Assembly: GCA_035561315.1 (NCBI GenBank)
Contig: DATMXR010000276.1
Span: 1 to 15,112, forward strand
Length of the DNA: 15,112 nucleotides
From: JAEYLA01 sp035561315
GTDB lineage: Bacteria; Bacillota; Clostridia; Christensenellales; CAG-138
Direction of reading: 5' to 3'
Position 1 is the stretch's first letter, and every line of letters starts with the position of its first letter. The notes under the pieces were generated by a model, which saw only the letters and a list, made by a program, of their open reading frames with translations, was not told the DNA's origin and searched no databases. Shown piece by piece: positions 6,303 to 14,618 of the stretch. Both the position numbers and the translations under genes were made by a program.

Positions 6303-6316
6303 ATAAAAATTTTTAT
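6303..6316. repeat. AT-rich perfect palindrome in intergenic space
   Basis: ATAAAAATTTTTAT is a perfect 14-nt palindrome just after the operon terminator. The rest of the gap to the lipoprotein gene (to 6426) shows no confident sigma-A promoter, only AT-rich sequence and the ribosome binding site AAAGGAGG (6411-6418). The palindrome could be an operator or a flexible upstream element; its function is unknown. Confidence 0.35.
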
Positions 6317-6426
6317 TATATTTATGCAGCATATCGTTTTCAGCGGCCGTTTCATACATACATGAACAGATTGCCCGGCGGATAAACTAAACGCATGCAT
6401 ATGTCATTCAAAGGAGGATTGCATTT

Positions 6427-7236
6427 ATGTATATCCGCAAGATATACGCGGTTTTTTTATTCGTTATTCTTCTTTTTTCGGCCTGCGCCGCGCCCGGCGG
6501 GCAGGAGCCGACGGAAACCGGCCCGGCGTATTCCCCCGCGCCTTCGGCTTCCGCCGCCGCTTCCCCTTCGCCTTCGGCCGCGATTTCTCCCGCGCCCTCC
6601 GCAACGCCCGGAATTGCCCCCGCCATGTCCATGGAAGCGGAAAAGCTCGGGTCCGTGGACGGATTTTTCTATATGGAGCTCAATGATGTGATCAAAAAGC
6701 GCATCACGGGACTTAGCTACCCGGAGAATGATAGAAAAGCGAAGATCCGTTACGGCGACCTCAGGTATGTATGCATCCTCTATTATGATTTTAAAGGCAA
6801 CGTGAAGGCAGGCGAGCTGATCGTACACAGGAAGCTTGCCGACGAGGTGATGGAGATATTCTGCGAGCTGTACCGGTGCAAATATCCCTTTACCTCGGTG
6901 CGGCTGGTGGACGATTTTGACGCTGACGACACGCGCTCCATGGAGGCGAACAACACCTCCGCGTTCAATTACCGCACGGTGGCGGGCAGCAAAAAGCTTT
7001 CGCTGCACAGCTACGGCATGGCGATCGACATCAACCCCAAATTGAACCCGTATGTAAAAAAGAGCGTCGTTTCCCCGAAAAGCAGCAAAAAATACGCGGA
7101 CCGTTCCAAAGACTTCGCGGGAAAGATCGATAAAGACGACCTGGCCTACAAGCTCTTTAAAAAGCATGGCTGGGAATGGGGCGGGGACTGGAAGACGGTG
7201 AAGGACTACCAGCATTTTGAAAAGGATGTGCGGTAA
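6427..7236 (+). CDS. M15-family D-Ala-D-Ala carboxypeptidase-like lipoprotein
   Basis: The 269-residue protein is an exported lipoprotein: a hydrophobic N-terminus ends in a lipobox (FSAC) with Cys20 as the lipidation site. Residues about 21-65 form a low-complexity Pro/Ala/Ser linker (repeats of SPAPSA type) that would span outward from the membrane. The catalytic domain fits the VanY/M15 zinc peptidases: His194 and Asp201 (HSYGMAIDIN), then Asp260 and His263 (KDYQHFE), with Asp where VanY has the Glu of ExxH. The family cleaves D-Ala-D-Ala ends or peptide cross-bridges of peptidoglycan outside the membrane. AAAGGAGG (6411-6418) sets the start at 6427. The gene is separated from the upstream operon by a terminator, and no terminator is visible between it and cas3. 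A vancomycin-resistance role is not implied. Confidence 0.85.
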   Translation: MYIRKIYAVFLFVILLFSACAAPGGQEPTETGPAYSPAPSASAAASPSPSAAISPAPSATPGIAPAMSMEAEKLGSVDGFFYMELNDVIKKRITGLSYPENDRKAKIRYGDLRYVCILYYDFKGNVKAGELIVHRKLADEVMEIFCELYRCKYPFTSVRLVDDFDADDTRSMEANNTSAFNYRTVAGSKKLSLHSYGMAIDINPKLNPYVKKSVVSPKSSKKYADRSKDFAGKIDKDDLAYKLFKKHGWEWGGDWKTVKDYQHFEKDVR

Positions 7237-7252
7237 ATACTTGCTTTTTGAG

Positions 7253-7281
7253 TTGTTTCATGCCGAAAATTGATGTATTCT
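7253..7281 (+). promoter_or_regulatory. probable promoter of the type I-C cas operon
   Basis: TTGTTT (7253-7258) and TATTCT (7276-7281) are separated by 17 bases. They lie in the 98-nt gap before cas3 and would start RNA near 7288, leaving a leader of about 47 nt. The boxes are 4/6 and 5/6 matches by eye. Read-through from the lipoprotein gene is also possible. Confidence 0.5.
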
Positions 7282-7334
7282 AATCGTATATATCCACCGT
7301 CTTCCTGCCGCTCCATATACAGGGAGGGTTTTCT

Positions 7335-9500
7335 ATGCTCTTTGCACACACAAGCGAGGATGGGCGCAAACAGGAACTTTTGGAGCATCTCACGGGCGTC
7401 GGCACGCTTGCGGGTGATTTTGCGCGGCAATTCGGGTGCGAGGAATGGGCGAGGCACGCGGGCCTGGCACATGATATCGGGAAAACCGCCCCGGCGTTCC
7501 AGCGGTATCTTCTTGAAGGCGGCCCGAAAACGGAGCATGCCGCCGCCGCGGCCATCGCGCTTTACCAATCAAACACCCATCTTCTTTCCTATTGCGCCGC
7601 AGGGCACCACGCCGGTATGCCGGACGGCGGGGATAGTGCCGATACGCCCGATTTCCCGACATTGCGCGCAAAGCTATTACGCCAAAAGAAGTACGGCTGG
7701 GACATCCCCGGCTATCTCGCTGAAGCAGGGCTTCCCCCCTCCGCCGTCTTGCCCCGGCCGCCCACCGTCACGCTGGAGCGGCACGGGTTTTCGCTTTCCT
7801 TCCTGACGCGGATGCTGTTTTCCTGCCTGGTGGACGCGGACTATCTGGACACGGAAGCGTTCATGAACGCTGCTCCGGTCAGGCAAAACGAATTCTCGCC
7901 TGCGCCGCTGCTCGCGCTGCTGGAGCGGCATCTCGACTCGTTCGGGCCGCCGAAAACCGAACTCAACCGCAAGCGGGCGGAGATCCTTGCCCGCTGCAGG
8001 GAGGCGGCGCATCTGCCACGCGGGCTATACTCGCTCACCGTGCCCACGGGCGGAGGCAAGACGCTCTCCTCCATGGCGTTCGCCTTGCGCCACGCGGCGG
8101 AGCACGATCTGCGGCGGATCATCTATGTCATCCCCTACACCAATATCATCGAGCAGACCGCGGGCGTGTTCCGCCGCATATTCGGGGATGAGGCCATATT
8201 GGAGCACCACAGCAACGCGGGATACGACGACGCGGAGGATACCCGGGATACGGGCCGCCTTTATAAACGCCACGCCAGCGAAAATTGGGATATTCCGATC
8301 GTGGTCACCACCTCCGTTCAGTTCTTTGAATCGCTTTTTTCCAACCGTCCGTCCAAGTGCAGGAAACTCCACAGCATCGCGAACAGCGTCGTCATATTCG
8401 ACGAAGCGCAGATGCTGCCCATACCCTACCTGCTTCCCTGCGTGCGCGCCATCGCGGAGCTTGTGAAGAATTACCGCTGCACGGCGGTATTATGCAGCGC
8501 CACGCAGCCTGCTCTCGGCCAATACTTCCCGGGCGGGATGCGCCCGGTTGAACTCTGCCCGGATCACGAGGCGCTTTATACCTTTTTCCGGCGGACCCGC
8601 TTTGTTGCGGAAGAGGAACCCTTCTCCACGGAAGCATTGGCGGAACGGCTGAACGGCGAACACCAGACGCTCTGCATCGTCAACACGCGCATGCAGGCGC
8701 AGGCGGTTTTCGAGTTGCTGCAGGGCGAGGGCCGCTGCCATTTATCGACGCTCATGTACCCGCTCCACCGCAAGCGGACGCTGGAGATGATACGAAAACG
8801 GCTCCAGGACGGGCTTTGCTGCAAGGTCGTTTCCACCAGCCTGATCGAAGCCGGGGTGGACCTTGACTTTCCTTCGCTCTACCGCGAGCGCGCCGGGCTG
8901 GATTCCATGATCCAGGCGGCGGGCCGCTGCAACCGCGAAGGCATGCGGCCATTGGAAGAAAGCCTTGTGCATCTGTTCCGCTTTGCGCAGGATGAGTCCG
9001 CGCGTATTCCCGCAAGCCTGGGCCTGCCTTTTGAGCTTGGCAGCAAGCTGATGCGGGAATGCGGGGACATCGGCTCCCCCGCAGCCATCCGCGCTTACTT
9101 TGAGCAGCTTTATCATCATCAAGGCCTGGCTCTGGATCAAAAAGACATCGTAGGCAGACTGGAGGCGGGCGCGCTGTCCTTTTCTTTCCCGTTTGCTTCC
9201 ATCGCGCAGGAGTTTCATCTCATCGAGCAGAACACGCGCCAGATTTTGATCGTGCCGGATAACGAGCCGACGGCAAGAGAGATCGCAGACCGGCTCAGGC
9301 AGGGCGTCCGCAGCCGGGAACTCCTGCGCGGCGCCGGGCAGTTTAGCGTCAACGTGTATGAAAACGCTTACTGCGCCCTGCTTGGCGCGGGCGCCTTGGA
9401 CGTGCTGGACGACGAACTCGCCGTATTGCGCGACGCTTCCCTGTATGACAGGCAAACCGGCCTCCGCGCGCCGGATACCGGAATAGGCGTGTGGGCCTGA
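7335..9500 (+). CDS. cas3: Cas3 HD nuclease-helicase, type I-C
   Basis: The 721-residue effector unwinds and degrades target DNA after Cascade binds. The N-terminal HD nuclease domain shows His18, His46-Asp47 with Lys50 (LAHDIGK), His68 and His91-His92, the usual metal-binding set. The superfamily 2 helicase follows: Walker A PTGGGKT (237-243), motif II DEAQ (356-359), motif III SAT (388-390) and motif VI QAAGR (527-531). HD and helicase are fused in the usual order, and the length is near the family norm. AGGGAGGG (7321-7328) sets ATG 7335. It is the first gene of the cas operon, 40 bases before cas5c. All motifs are intact, so interference should be functional. Confidence 0.96.
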   Translation: MLFAHTSEDGRKQELLEHLTGVGTLAGDFARQFGCEEWARHAGLAHDIGKTAPAFQRYLLEGGPKTEHAAAAAIALYQSNTHLLSYCAAGHHAGMPDGGDSADTPDFPTLRAKLLRQKKYGWDIPGYLAEAGLPPSAVLPRPPTVTLERHGFSLSFLTRMLFSCLVDADYLDTEAFMNAAPVRQNEFSPAPLLALLERHLDSFGPPKTELNRKRAEILARCREAAHLPRGLYSLTVPTGGGKTLSSMAFALRHAAEHDLRRIIYVIPYTNIIEQTAGVFRRIFGDEAILEHHSNAGYDDAEDTRDTGRLYKRHASENWDIPIVVTTSVQFFESLFSNRPSKCRKLHSIANSVVIFDEAQMLPIPYLLPCVRAIAELVKNYRCTAVLCSATQPALGQYFPGGMRPVELCPDHEALYTFFRRTRFVAEEEPFSTEALAERLNGEHQTLCIVNTRMQAQAVFELLQGEGRCHLSTLMYPLHRKRTLEMIRKRLQDGLCCKVVSTSLIEAGVDLDFPSLYRERAGLDSMIQAAGRCNREGMRPLEESLVHLFRFAQDESARIPASLGLPFELGSKLMRECGDIGSPAAIRAYFEQLYHHQGLALDQKDIVGRLEAGALSFSFPFASIAQEFHLIEQNTRQILIVPDNEPTAREIADRLRQGVRSRELLRGAGQFSVNVYENAYCALLGAGALDVLDDELAVLRDASLYDRQTGLRAPDTGIGVWA

Positions 9501-9526
9501 TGATGCGATAACCCTGCAAAATATTT

Positions 9527-9536
9527 GGGGAGGTGA
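9527..9536 (+). promoter_or_regulatory. strong ribosome binding site that selects a TTG start for cas5c
   Basis: GGGGAGGTGA is nearly the full anti-16S complement. Its GGAGG core lies 7 bases before TTG 9541 but 19 bases before the first in-frame ATG (9553), so TTG is the favoured start. Confidence 0.75.
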
Positions 9537-9540
9537 TTTT

Positions 9541-10191
9541 TTGGGTGTTGTAATGGAAGTTTCCGGCCAGTATGCGCTGTTTTCCCGCCCGGAACTCAAG
9601 GTGGAACGCGTGAGTTACGATATGATCACGCCCTCCGCCGCGCGCGGGCTGCTGGAAGCGGTCTACTGGCACCCCGGCGTCCGGTGGAAGATCGACAGAA
9701 TTCACGTCATGAATCCCATCCGGTTTGTCAACATCCGCCGCAACGAGGTATCTGCAAAGCTTTCCGCAGCCAACGCGCTCACCGTGATGAACGGAAGCAA
9801 CGGGCCGCTGTATATCAGCGCGTCCTCGTTCATCCAGCAGCGCGCCTCGCTGCTGCTGCGGGATGTGCGCTATGTGATCGAGGCGCACTTTGACCTCACA
9901 TCAAAAGCCAATCCGGACGACAGCGCGGAAAAATTCTATGCCATCGTCATGCGGCGGCTCCAAAAGGGCCAATGCTTCCAGCAGCCGTACCTCGGATGCC
10001 GCGAATTCCCCGCGGATGTGCGCGCCGCGGAACGCCCCATAGGAAAAGCCGCCTACGAGGGGAAGCGGGACCTTGGCTTTATGCTCTATGATATGGATTA
10101 CGCCGATCCTGATGACATCAGGCCCCAGTTTTTCCGCGCGGTGCTCCGCGACGGCGTGCTGGACCTTTCCGATGTGGAGGTGTTCCAATGA
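9541..10191 (+). CDS. cas5c: Cas5c (Cas5d), type I-C crRNA-processing endonuclease
   Basis: The 216-residue protein matches the type I-C Cas5 group, which replaces Cas6: it cuts pre-crRNA in the repeat and stays bound to the 5' handle in Cascade. Conserved stretches seen are YDMITPSAARGLLEAVYWHP (26-45), VIEAHFDL (112-119) and the C-terminal GQCFQQPYLGCREFPADV. By hand alignment to Bacillus halodurans Cas5d, Tyr42 and His116 are candidate catalytic residues; I could not place the lysine. A TTG start at 9541 is chosen from the ribosome binding site at 9527-9536; starting at ATG 9553 would remove only four residues. Its stop overlaps the cas8c start in an ATGA. No cas6 is seen, as expected for I-C. 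Confidence 0.93.
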   Translation: MGVVMEVSGQYALFSRPELKVERVSYDMITPSAARGLLEAVYWHPGVRWKIDRIHVMNPIRFVNIRRNEVSAKLSAANALTVMNGSNGPLYISASSFIQQRASLLLRDVRYVIEAHFDLTSKANPDDSAEKFYAIVMRRLQKGQCFQQPYLGCREFPADVRAAERPIGKAAYEGKRDLGFMLYDMDYADPDDIRPQFFRAVLRDGVLDLSDVEVFQ

Positions 10192-11996
10192 TTTTACAGG
10201 CCCTGGCGCGCTACTATGCGCTGATGGACGAGGCAAGGGATACGCTTCGCGAACGGGACCGGATACCCCCGCCCTGGTTTGCCCAGGCAAAGGTCTCCTA
10301 CGGGCTTTGCCTGAAGGAGGACGGAACGCTCACGCAGATCATGCCCTTAAAGGAAACAAAGGAAACAGGCAAGAAAACGGCTGAGGTCCCGCAAGCCATG
10401 ACGCTCCCCATGCCGTACGTGCGCGGCGTGAATATTCTGGCGAACTTTCTGTGCGACAACGCGCTGTTCCTGCTGGGGTACGACTATAAGGACGATAAGA
10501 AGCGCACCGCGGAATGTTTCGAGGCCTCAAAAAAGCTGCATCAGGAGATTTTATCCAAAGTCGATTCCCCCGCGGCAAGGGCAATCTATGCGTATTTTGA
10601 GCGGTACGATCCGCAAAAGCCGCATCCCGCGCTTTCCGACCCGGCGCTTATGGAGGAAATGAAGGCGGGCAGATATTTTATATTTATCGCGCCGGACGGC
10701 ACATACGCACACGATGACGTCAAGCTTCAGGAAGCCTGGGTGCGGTATAAAAACGCGCAGTTGAGCGATACGCGCATGCAATGCCTGGTCACGGGCGAGG
10801 CGGACGAGCCCATCGCGCTATTGCACCCCAAGATCAAGGGCGTGCGGGACACGCAGAGCGCGGGCGCGAACCTCGTTTCCTTCAACGCGTCCGCGTATGA
10901 ATCCTACGGGCTGAGCGCCAGCATCAACGCGCCGGTAAGCGAATATGCCGCGTTTGCGTATGCGACGGCGCTCAACTACCTGCTTTCCCATCCTTCCCAC
11001 AATACGTACTTGGGGGATACCAGCATCGTCTATTGGGCGGAAGATGCAAATCCCGCGTATGCGGACTTCTTTTCCGCCGCCTTTTCCCCGCGGGAGGACC
11101 AGGGCAAGCTGCTGGACAGCATCATCCATAAGGTTGTGCGCGGCCTGCCTATCGCAATAGAAGGATTGGACCCAGGCACACCATTCTGCGTGCTGGGGCT
11201 TGCGCCGAACGCCGCGCGCATCGCCGTGCGTTTCTTCCTGCAGGATACGTTCGGAAACATGCTCTCTAACATTGCGAAGCATTACGCACGGCTGGAGATC
11301 GCAAAGGCGCCCTACGAGCCGGAGTATGTTACCCCCTACTGGCTGCTCAAGGAGACCGTACATCCCATGTCCAAGGACAGCGCCTCCTCCCCGCTCCTTG
11401 AGGGCGCCGTACTTAGAGCAATCCTTTCCGACGCGGATTATCCCGAAGCGCTCATGCAGAACATACTTCTGCGCGTGCGCGCGGAGCATGACGTCAGCCG
11501 CGGTAAGGCCGCGATACTCAAAGCGTACTTGCTGCAAAACCAGAAAACTGATTTCGAAACAGAGGAGGTAGCAAAAGTGTCTCTCAATGAAGGCTGCAAC
11601 GTTCTCCCCTATGTGCTGGGCCGGCTGTTCGCGGCGCTCGAGTTTATCCAGACGGACAGCAGCGAGACGGAAATCGGCGCGAACATCAAAAAGAAGTATT
11701 TCAGCACCGCCTGCGATACGCCCGCCCTCATATTCAACGAGCTGCTCAAACAGTACCCCGTTTACCTCAACCGCATGAAATCCGAGGGCAAGCGCATTTT
11801 CTACAGCAACCTCGTATTGGACCTCATGGGCAGGCTCCCCGCGCCGAACGAACGGGAGGCCTTCCCCGCGCGGTTAAACAACGCCGAGCAATGCCAGTTC
11901 CTGCTCGGATACCACCATCAATTGCAGCGCTTCTACCAGAAAAGGCCCGCCGCTTCCAGCGAAGCCGCGCCCGAAGCGCCCGCCGCAAACGAATAA
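10188..11996 (+). CDS. cas8c: Cas8c (Csd1), large subunit of type I-C Cascade
   Basis: The 602-residue protein is the Csd1/Cas8c large subunit, which recognises the PAM and opens target DNA in Cascade. The family signature is clear: CLVTGEADEPIALLHPKIKG from Cys199, followed by the SAGANLVSFNASAYESYG block around 225-241. Length is typical. It starts in a 4-nt overlap with cas5c, with GGAGG (10176-10180) inside the end of cas5c as ribosome binding site. The C-terminal 139 residues are also made as a separate protein, Cas11c, from an internal start (see 11577). The tail after residue 586 is Ala/Pro/Glu-rich and probably disordered. Confidence 0.95.
   Translation: MILQALARYYALMDEARDTLRERDRIPPPWFAQAKVSYGLCLKEDGTLTQIMPLKETKETGKKTAEVPQAMTLPMPYVRGVNILANFLCDNALFLLGYDYKDDKKRTAECFEASKKLHQEILSKVDSPAARAIYAYFERYDPQKPHPALSDPALMEEMKAGRYFIFIAPDGTYAHDDVKLQEAWVRYKNAQLSDTRMQCLVTGEADEPIALLHPKIKGVRDTQSAGANLVSFNASAYESYGLSASINAPVSEYAAFAYATALNYLLSHPSHNTYLGDTSIVYWAEDANPAYADFFSAAFSPREDQGKLLDSIIHKVVRGLPIAIEGLDPGTPFCVLGLAPNAARIAVRFFLQDTFGNMLSNIAKHYARLEIAKAPYEPEYVTPYWLLKETVHPMSKDSASSPLLEGAVLRAILSDADYPEALMQNILLRVRAEHDVSRGKAAILKAYLLQNQKTDFETEEVAKVSLNEGCNVLPYVLGRLFAALEFIQTDSSETEIGANIKKKYFSTACDTPALIFNELLKQYPVYLNRMKSEGKRIFYSNLVLDLMGRLPAPNEREAFPARLNNAEQCQFLLGYHHQLQRFYQKRPAASSEAAPEAPAANE
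11561..11568 (+). promoter_or_regulatory. internal ribosome binding site for Cas11c inside cas8c
   Basis: AGAGGAGG lies within the cas8c reading frame, 8 bases before an in-frame GTG at 11577. It is as strong as the gene-initial sites in this operon. Published work on type I-C systems shows the small subunit made this way, which makes chance unlikely. Confidence 0.85.
11577..11996 (+). CDS. cas11c: Cas11c small subunit, internal translation product of cas8c
   Basis: Translation from GTG 11577 in the cas8c frame gives a 139-residue protein equal to Cas8c residues 464-602, starting VSLNEGCNVLPYVLGRLFAA. It looks mainly helical, as Cas11 small subunits are, with a charged, Ala/Pro-rich tail (from about residue 124). 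Cas11 subunits line the belly of Cascade, steady the displaced strand and the R-loop, and are needed for full interference in type I-C. The start is supported by AGGAGG (11563-11568) with 8-base spacing. The codon reads Val within Cas8c and would be Met at initiation. No stand-alone small-subunit gene exists in the operon, which fits this arrangement. Confidence 0.85.
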   Translation: MSLNEGCNVLPYVLGRLFAALEFIQTDSSETEIGANIKKKYFSTACDTPALIFNELLKQYPVYLNRMKSEGKRIFYSNLVLDLMGRLPAPNEREAFPARLNNAEQCQFLLGYHHQLQRFYQKRPAASSEAAPEAPAANE

Positions 11997-12024
11997 CAGA
12001 GCATAGAAAGCGAGGAAGGATACC

Positions 12025-12912
12025 ATGGCTGAAGCGATCAAAAACCGGTATGATTTTGTGATACTGTTCGATGTGGAAAACGGCAACCCCAATGGCGACC
12101 CGGACGCGGGCAATATGCCGCGCGTGGACCCGGAGACCGGCTACGGCCTTGTGACCGACGTATGCCTCAAGCGCAAGATCCGCAACTATGTGGAAACCGT
12201 AAAAGAGAACGCGGAGGGCTACCAGATTTACATCAAGGAAGGGGTCCCGCTGAATACGAGCGACCAGCTTGCCTACACCCGCCTTGGCATCGATGAAAAG
12301 AAGCTCAATAAAAAGGCCGATCCCAATATCGACACGAAAATCCGCGACTTTATGTGCGGCAATTTCTACGATATCCGTACGTTCGGCGCAGTGATGACCA
12401 CGTTTGTCAAGGCCGCGCTCAACTGCGGGCAGGTTCGCGGCCCGGTGCAGCTTGGGTTCGCGCGCAGCATTGAACCAATTGCGCAGCAGGAGGTCACCAT
12501 CACCCGTACCGCCATCACCACCGCGGCGGACGCGGAGCGTAAAAAAACGGAAATGGGCCGCAAATATATCGTCCCTTACGGCCTCTACCGCGCGCACGGG
12601 CATATTTCCGCCAACCTCGCAAGGAAGGTCACGGGCTTTTCGGAAGGCGACCTGAAGCTGCTGTGGGAGGCGATCATCAACATGTTCGAACATGACCATT
12701 CGGCGGCGCGCGGGCAGATGGCGCTCCGGGAATTGATCGTATTCAAGCACGAAAGCGAGCTTGGCAACGCCCCCGCCCACAAGCTCTTTGACCTCGTCGC
12801 GGTCAACCGCAGGGAAGGGGCGCCTTCCCCTGCCCGCGGCTACGCGGATTACGAGGTGAAAATCGACCTTGACGCCCTGCCGCAGAACGTAAGTTGCACG
12901 CGCATGGTATAG
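12025..12912 (+). CDS. cas7: Cas7c (Csd2), Cascade backbone subunit
   Basis: The 295-residue protein is the type I-C Cas7, which polymerises along the crRNA spacer to form the backbone of Cascade. The N-terminal RRM-like signature is strong: YDFVILFDVENGNPNGDPDA from about residue 9, then GLVTDVCLKRKIRNYV. A Thr/Arg-rich central strand (VTITRTAITT) and KYIVPYGLYRAHG follow, both typical of Csd2. Length is close to the family norm. GAGGAAGGA before ATG 12025 is the ribosome binding site. It follows cas8c after 28 bases and its stop lies 2 bases before the likely cas4 start. A strong site of its own fits the need for many copies per complex. Confidence 0.95.
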   Translation: MAEAIKNRYDFVILFDVENGNPNGDPDAGNMPRVDPETGYGLVTDVCLKRKIRNYVETVKENAEGYQIYIKEGVPLNTSDQLAYTRLGIDEKKLNKKADPNIDTKIRDFMCGNFYDIRTFGAVMTTFVKAALNCGQVRGPVQLGFARSIEPIAQQEVTITRTAITTAADAERKKTEMGRKYIVPYGLYRAHGHISANLARKVTGFSEGDLKLLWEAIINMFEHDHSAARGQMALRELIVFKHESELGNAPAHKLFDLVAVNRREGAPSPARGYADYEVKIDLDALPQNVSCTRMV

Positions 12913-12914
12913 CG

Positions 12915-13580
12915 ATGGGCGCGCCGGAAGAAGACTATCTTTCCATCTCGGGCGTCCAGGCATTCGCCTTTTGCCAGAGACAGTGGGCGCTGCGGCAGAT
13001 CGAGCAGCAATGGAATGAGAACCTTTACACGATCGAGGGCCGCATTTTCCACGAGCGGGCGCACGACGCATACCGCCTGGAACGACGCGGAGAGCTTCTG
13101 ATTTCCCGCGGCATGCCCATTCGTTCCACCCGCCTGATGGCAACCGGCCAGTGCGACGTTGTGGAGTTCCGGCAAAGCGAGCATGGAGCGGCCATACGGG
13201 GGCAGGCGGGGCAATACCTGCCCGCTCCCGTGGAGTACAAAAAAGGCGCGCCTAAGAGCATGGACGGGGACCGGCTGCAGCTTTGCGCGCAGGCGATCTG
13301 CCTGGAGGAAATGCTTTGCTGCAGCATCGATTGCGCCTACCTGTACTATGGGGAAACGCGCAAAAGGGAAGAAGTCCCGCTTACGCCCGAGCTGCGCGGG
13401 AACGTGCATGCGCTTTTTATGCAGATGCACGCCTATTATAACAGGCAGTATACCCCCAGGGTAAAGCCGCACAAAGGCTGCCGCTCCTGCTCCTACGGAG
13501 ACGTCTGCCTCCCTGCGCTCTGCAAAAAGCGCTCCGCGCGGGGCTATCTTCTGGAGCGTCTGAACGAGGAAACGCCATGA
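12915..13580 (+). CDS. cas4: Cas4 RecB-like nuclease, spacer processing
   Basis: Read from ATG 12915, this is a 221-residue iron-sulfur RecB-family nuclease that trims prespacers and selects those with a correct PAM for Cas1-Cas2. Likely [4Fe-4S] ligands are Cys20 (FAFCQRQW) and Cys189, Cys192, Cys198 (CRSCSYGDVC). The nuclease residues are His46, Asp81 (GQCDVVEF), Glu107 and Lys109 (VEYKKG). The open frame also reaches a TTG at 12894, which would overlap cas7. I prefer the ATG because it follows the cas7 stop by 2 bases. Neither has a clear ribosome binding site, so translation is probably coupled to cas7. Its 3' end overlaps cas1 by 4 nt. Confidence 0.92.
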   Translation: MGAPEEDYLSISGVQAFAFCQRQWALRQIEQQWNENLYTIEGRIFHERAHDAYRLERRGELLISRGMPIRSTRLMATGQCDVVEFRQSEHGAAIRGQAGQYLPAPVEYKKGAPKSMDGDRLQLCAQAICLEEMLCCSIDCAYLYYGETRKREEVPLTPELRGNVHALFMQMHAYYNRQYTPRVKPHKGCRSCSYGDVCLPALCKKRSARGYLLERLNEETP

Positions 13581-14608
13581 AAAAGCTGCTGAACACCCTT
13601 TATGTGACTACGCCGGAAACCTATCTTGCGCTGGATGGGGAAAACGTGGTCGTCCTCAAAGAGGAGGAGACCATGCTGCGCCTGCCGCTGCATACGCTTG
13701 AAAACATCTGCTACTTCGGCTACAAGGGCGCAAGCCCCGCCCTGATGGGCGCGTGCGCGAACCACGGGATCCGCCTGAGCTTTCTTACCCCGAACGGCCG
13801 TTTTCTGGCCGCCGCCTGCGGGGAGAACCGCGGCAACGTGCTGCTGCGCAAGCAGCAGTACCGCATTTCCGACGACGAGGCGGAAAGCGCAAAGATCGCC
13901 CGCTGTTTCCTCTTTGGCAAGCTGTACAACAGCCGCTGGGTCTTGGAGCGCGCAACGCGCGACCATCCGCTTCAGGTGGATGCGGAGCGCCTGAAAGCGG
14001 TATCCGCAAGCCTTTTGTCCCTGCTTCCCGCCCTGATGGATTGCGCCGATCTCGGGGAGCTGCGCGGCATGGAGGGTTCCGCGGCGGAGCAGTATTTCGG
14101 TTGCTTCAACGAACTGATTTTGCAGAACAAAGGCGACTTCCGCTTCAGCGAGCGGACGCGCAGGCCACCCATGGACAACCTCAATGCCCTGCTGTCATTC
14201 GCATATACGCTGCTTGGCAACGACTGCGCCGCGGCGCTGGAGGGCGTGGGGCTGGACCCGTATGTGGGATTTCTCCACCGGGACCGCCCCGGGCGTATTT
14301 CCCTTGCGCTTGATTTGATGGAAGAGCTTCGCAGCGTTTTTGCGGACCGGTTCGTGCTCTACCTCATCAACAACCGCATGCTGACGAAAAAGGACTTCGT
14401 GCAAAAAGAAAACGGCGCGGTGCTGTTGACGGACGACGCGCGCAAGGCGATGCTCGCCGCATATCAGGAGCGTAAACAGGAACTCATTACGCATCCATTT
14501 TTGGAGGAAAAGCTGCCCTGGGGCCTTGTGCCGCACACACAGGCGCTGCTGCTTGCGCGCTTTTTACGCGGGGATCTGGATACGTACCCGCCCTTCCTAT
14601 GGAAATGA
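13577..14608 (+). CDS. cas1: Cas1 integrase, type I-C
   Basis: The 343-residue protein is the Cas1 spacer integrase, which inserts new spacers at the leader end of the array as a complex with Cas2. Metal-binding residues are visible: Glu166 (GMEGSAAEQYF), His234 (GFLHRDRPGR) and Asp246/Glu249 (LALDLMEELR). The N-terminal beta domain (LNTLYVTTPETYLALDGENVVV) is typical for I-C. The start ATG overlaps the cas4 stop in an ATGA, with GAGGAAA just upstream. Cas2 follows after 10 bases. All key residues are intact, so adaptation should be active. Confidence 0.96.
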   Translation: MKKLLNTLYVTTPETYLALDGENVVVLKEEETMLRLPLHTLENICYFGYKGASPALMGACANHGIRLSFLTPNGRFLAAACGENRGNVLLRKQQYRISDDEAESAKIARCFLFGKLYNSRWVLERATRDHPLQVDAERLKAVSASLLSLLPALMDCADLGELRGMEGSAAEQYFGCFNELILQNKGDFRFSERTRRPPMDNLNALLSFAYTLLGNDCAAALEGVGLDPYVGFLHRDRPGRISLALDLMEELRSVFADRFVLYLINNRMLTKKDFVQKENGAVLLTDDARKAMLAAYQERKQELITHPFLEEKLPWGLVPHTQALLLARFLRGDLDTYPPFLWK

Positions 14609-14618
14609 AGGAGGCAGT

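Noticed and set aside
6317..6400. Sporulation (sigma-G-like) promoter before the lipoprotein gene (GCATA then CATACATA)
   Set aside because: The spacing is about 19 bases, longer than usual, and the match is too weak to claim.
8400..8411. DEAQ instead of DEAH in Cas3 motif II as an inactivating change
   Set aside because: As I recall, DEAQ is common in type I-C Cas3, and the other helicase motifs are intact.
11824..13143. 439-residue minus-strand open frame across cas8c and cas7
   Set aside because: It is a shadow of strongly conserved plus-strand cas genes in GC-rich sequence, with no family resemblance.
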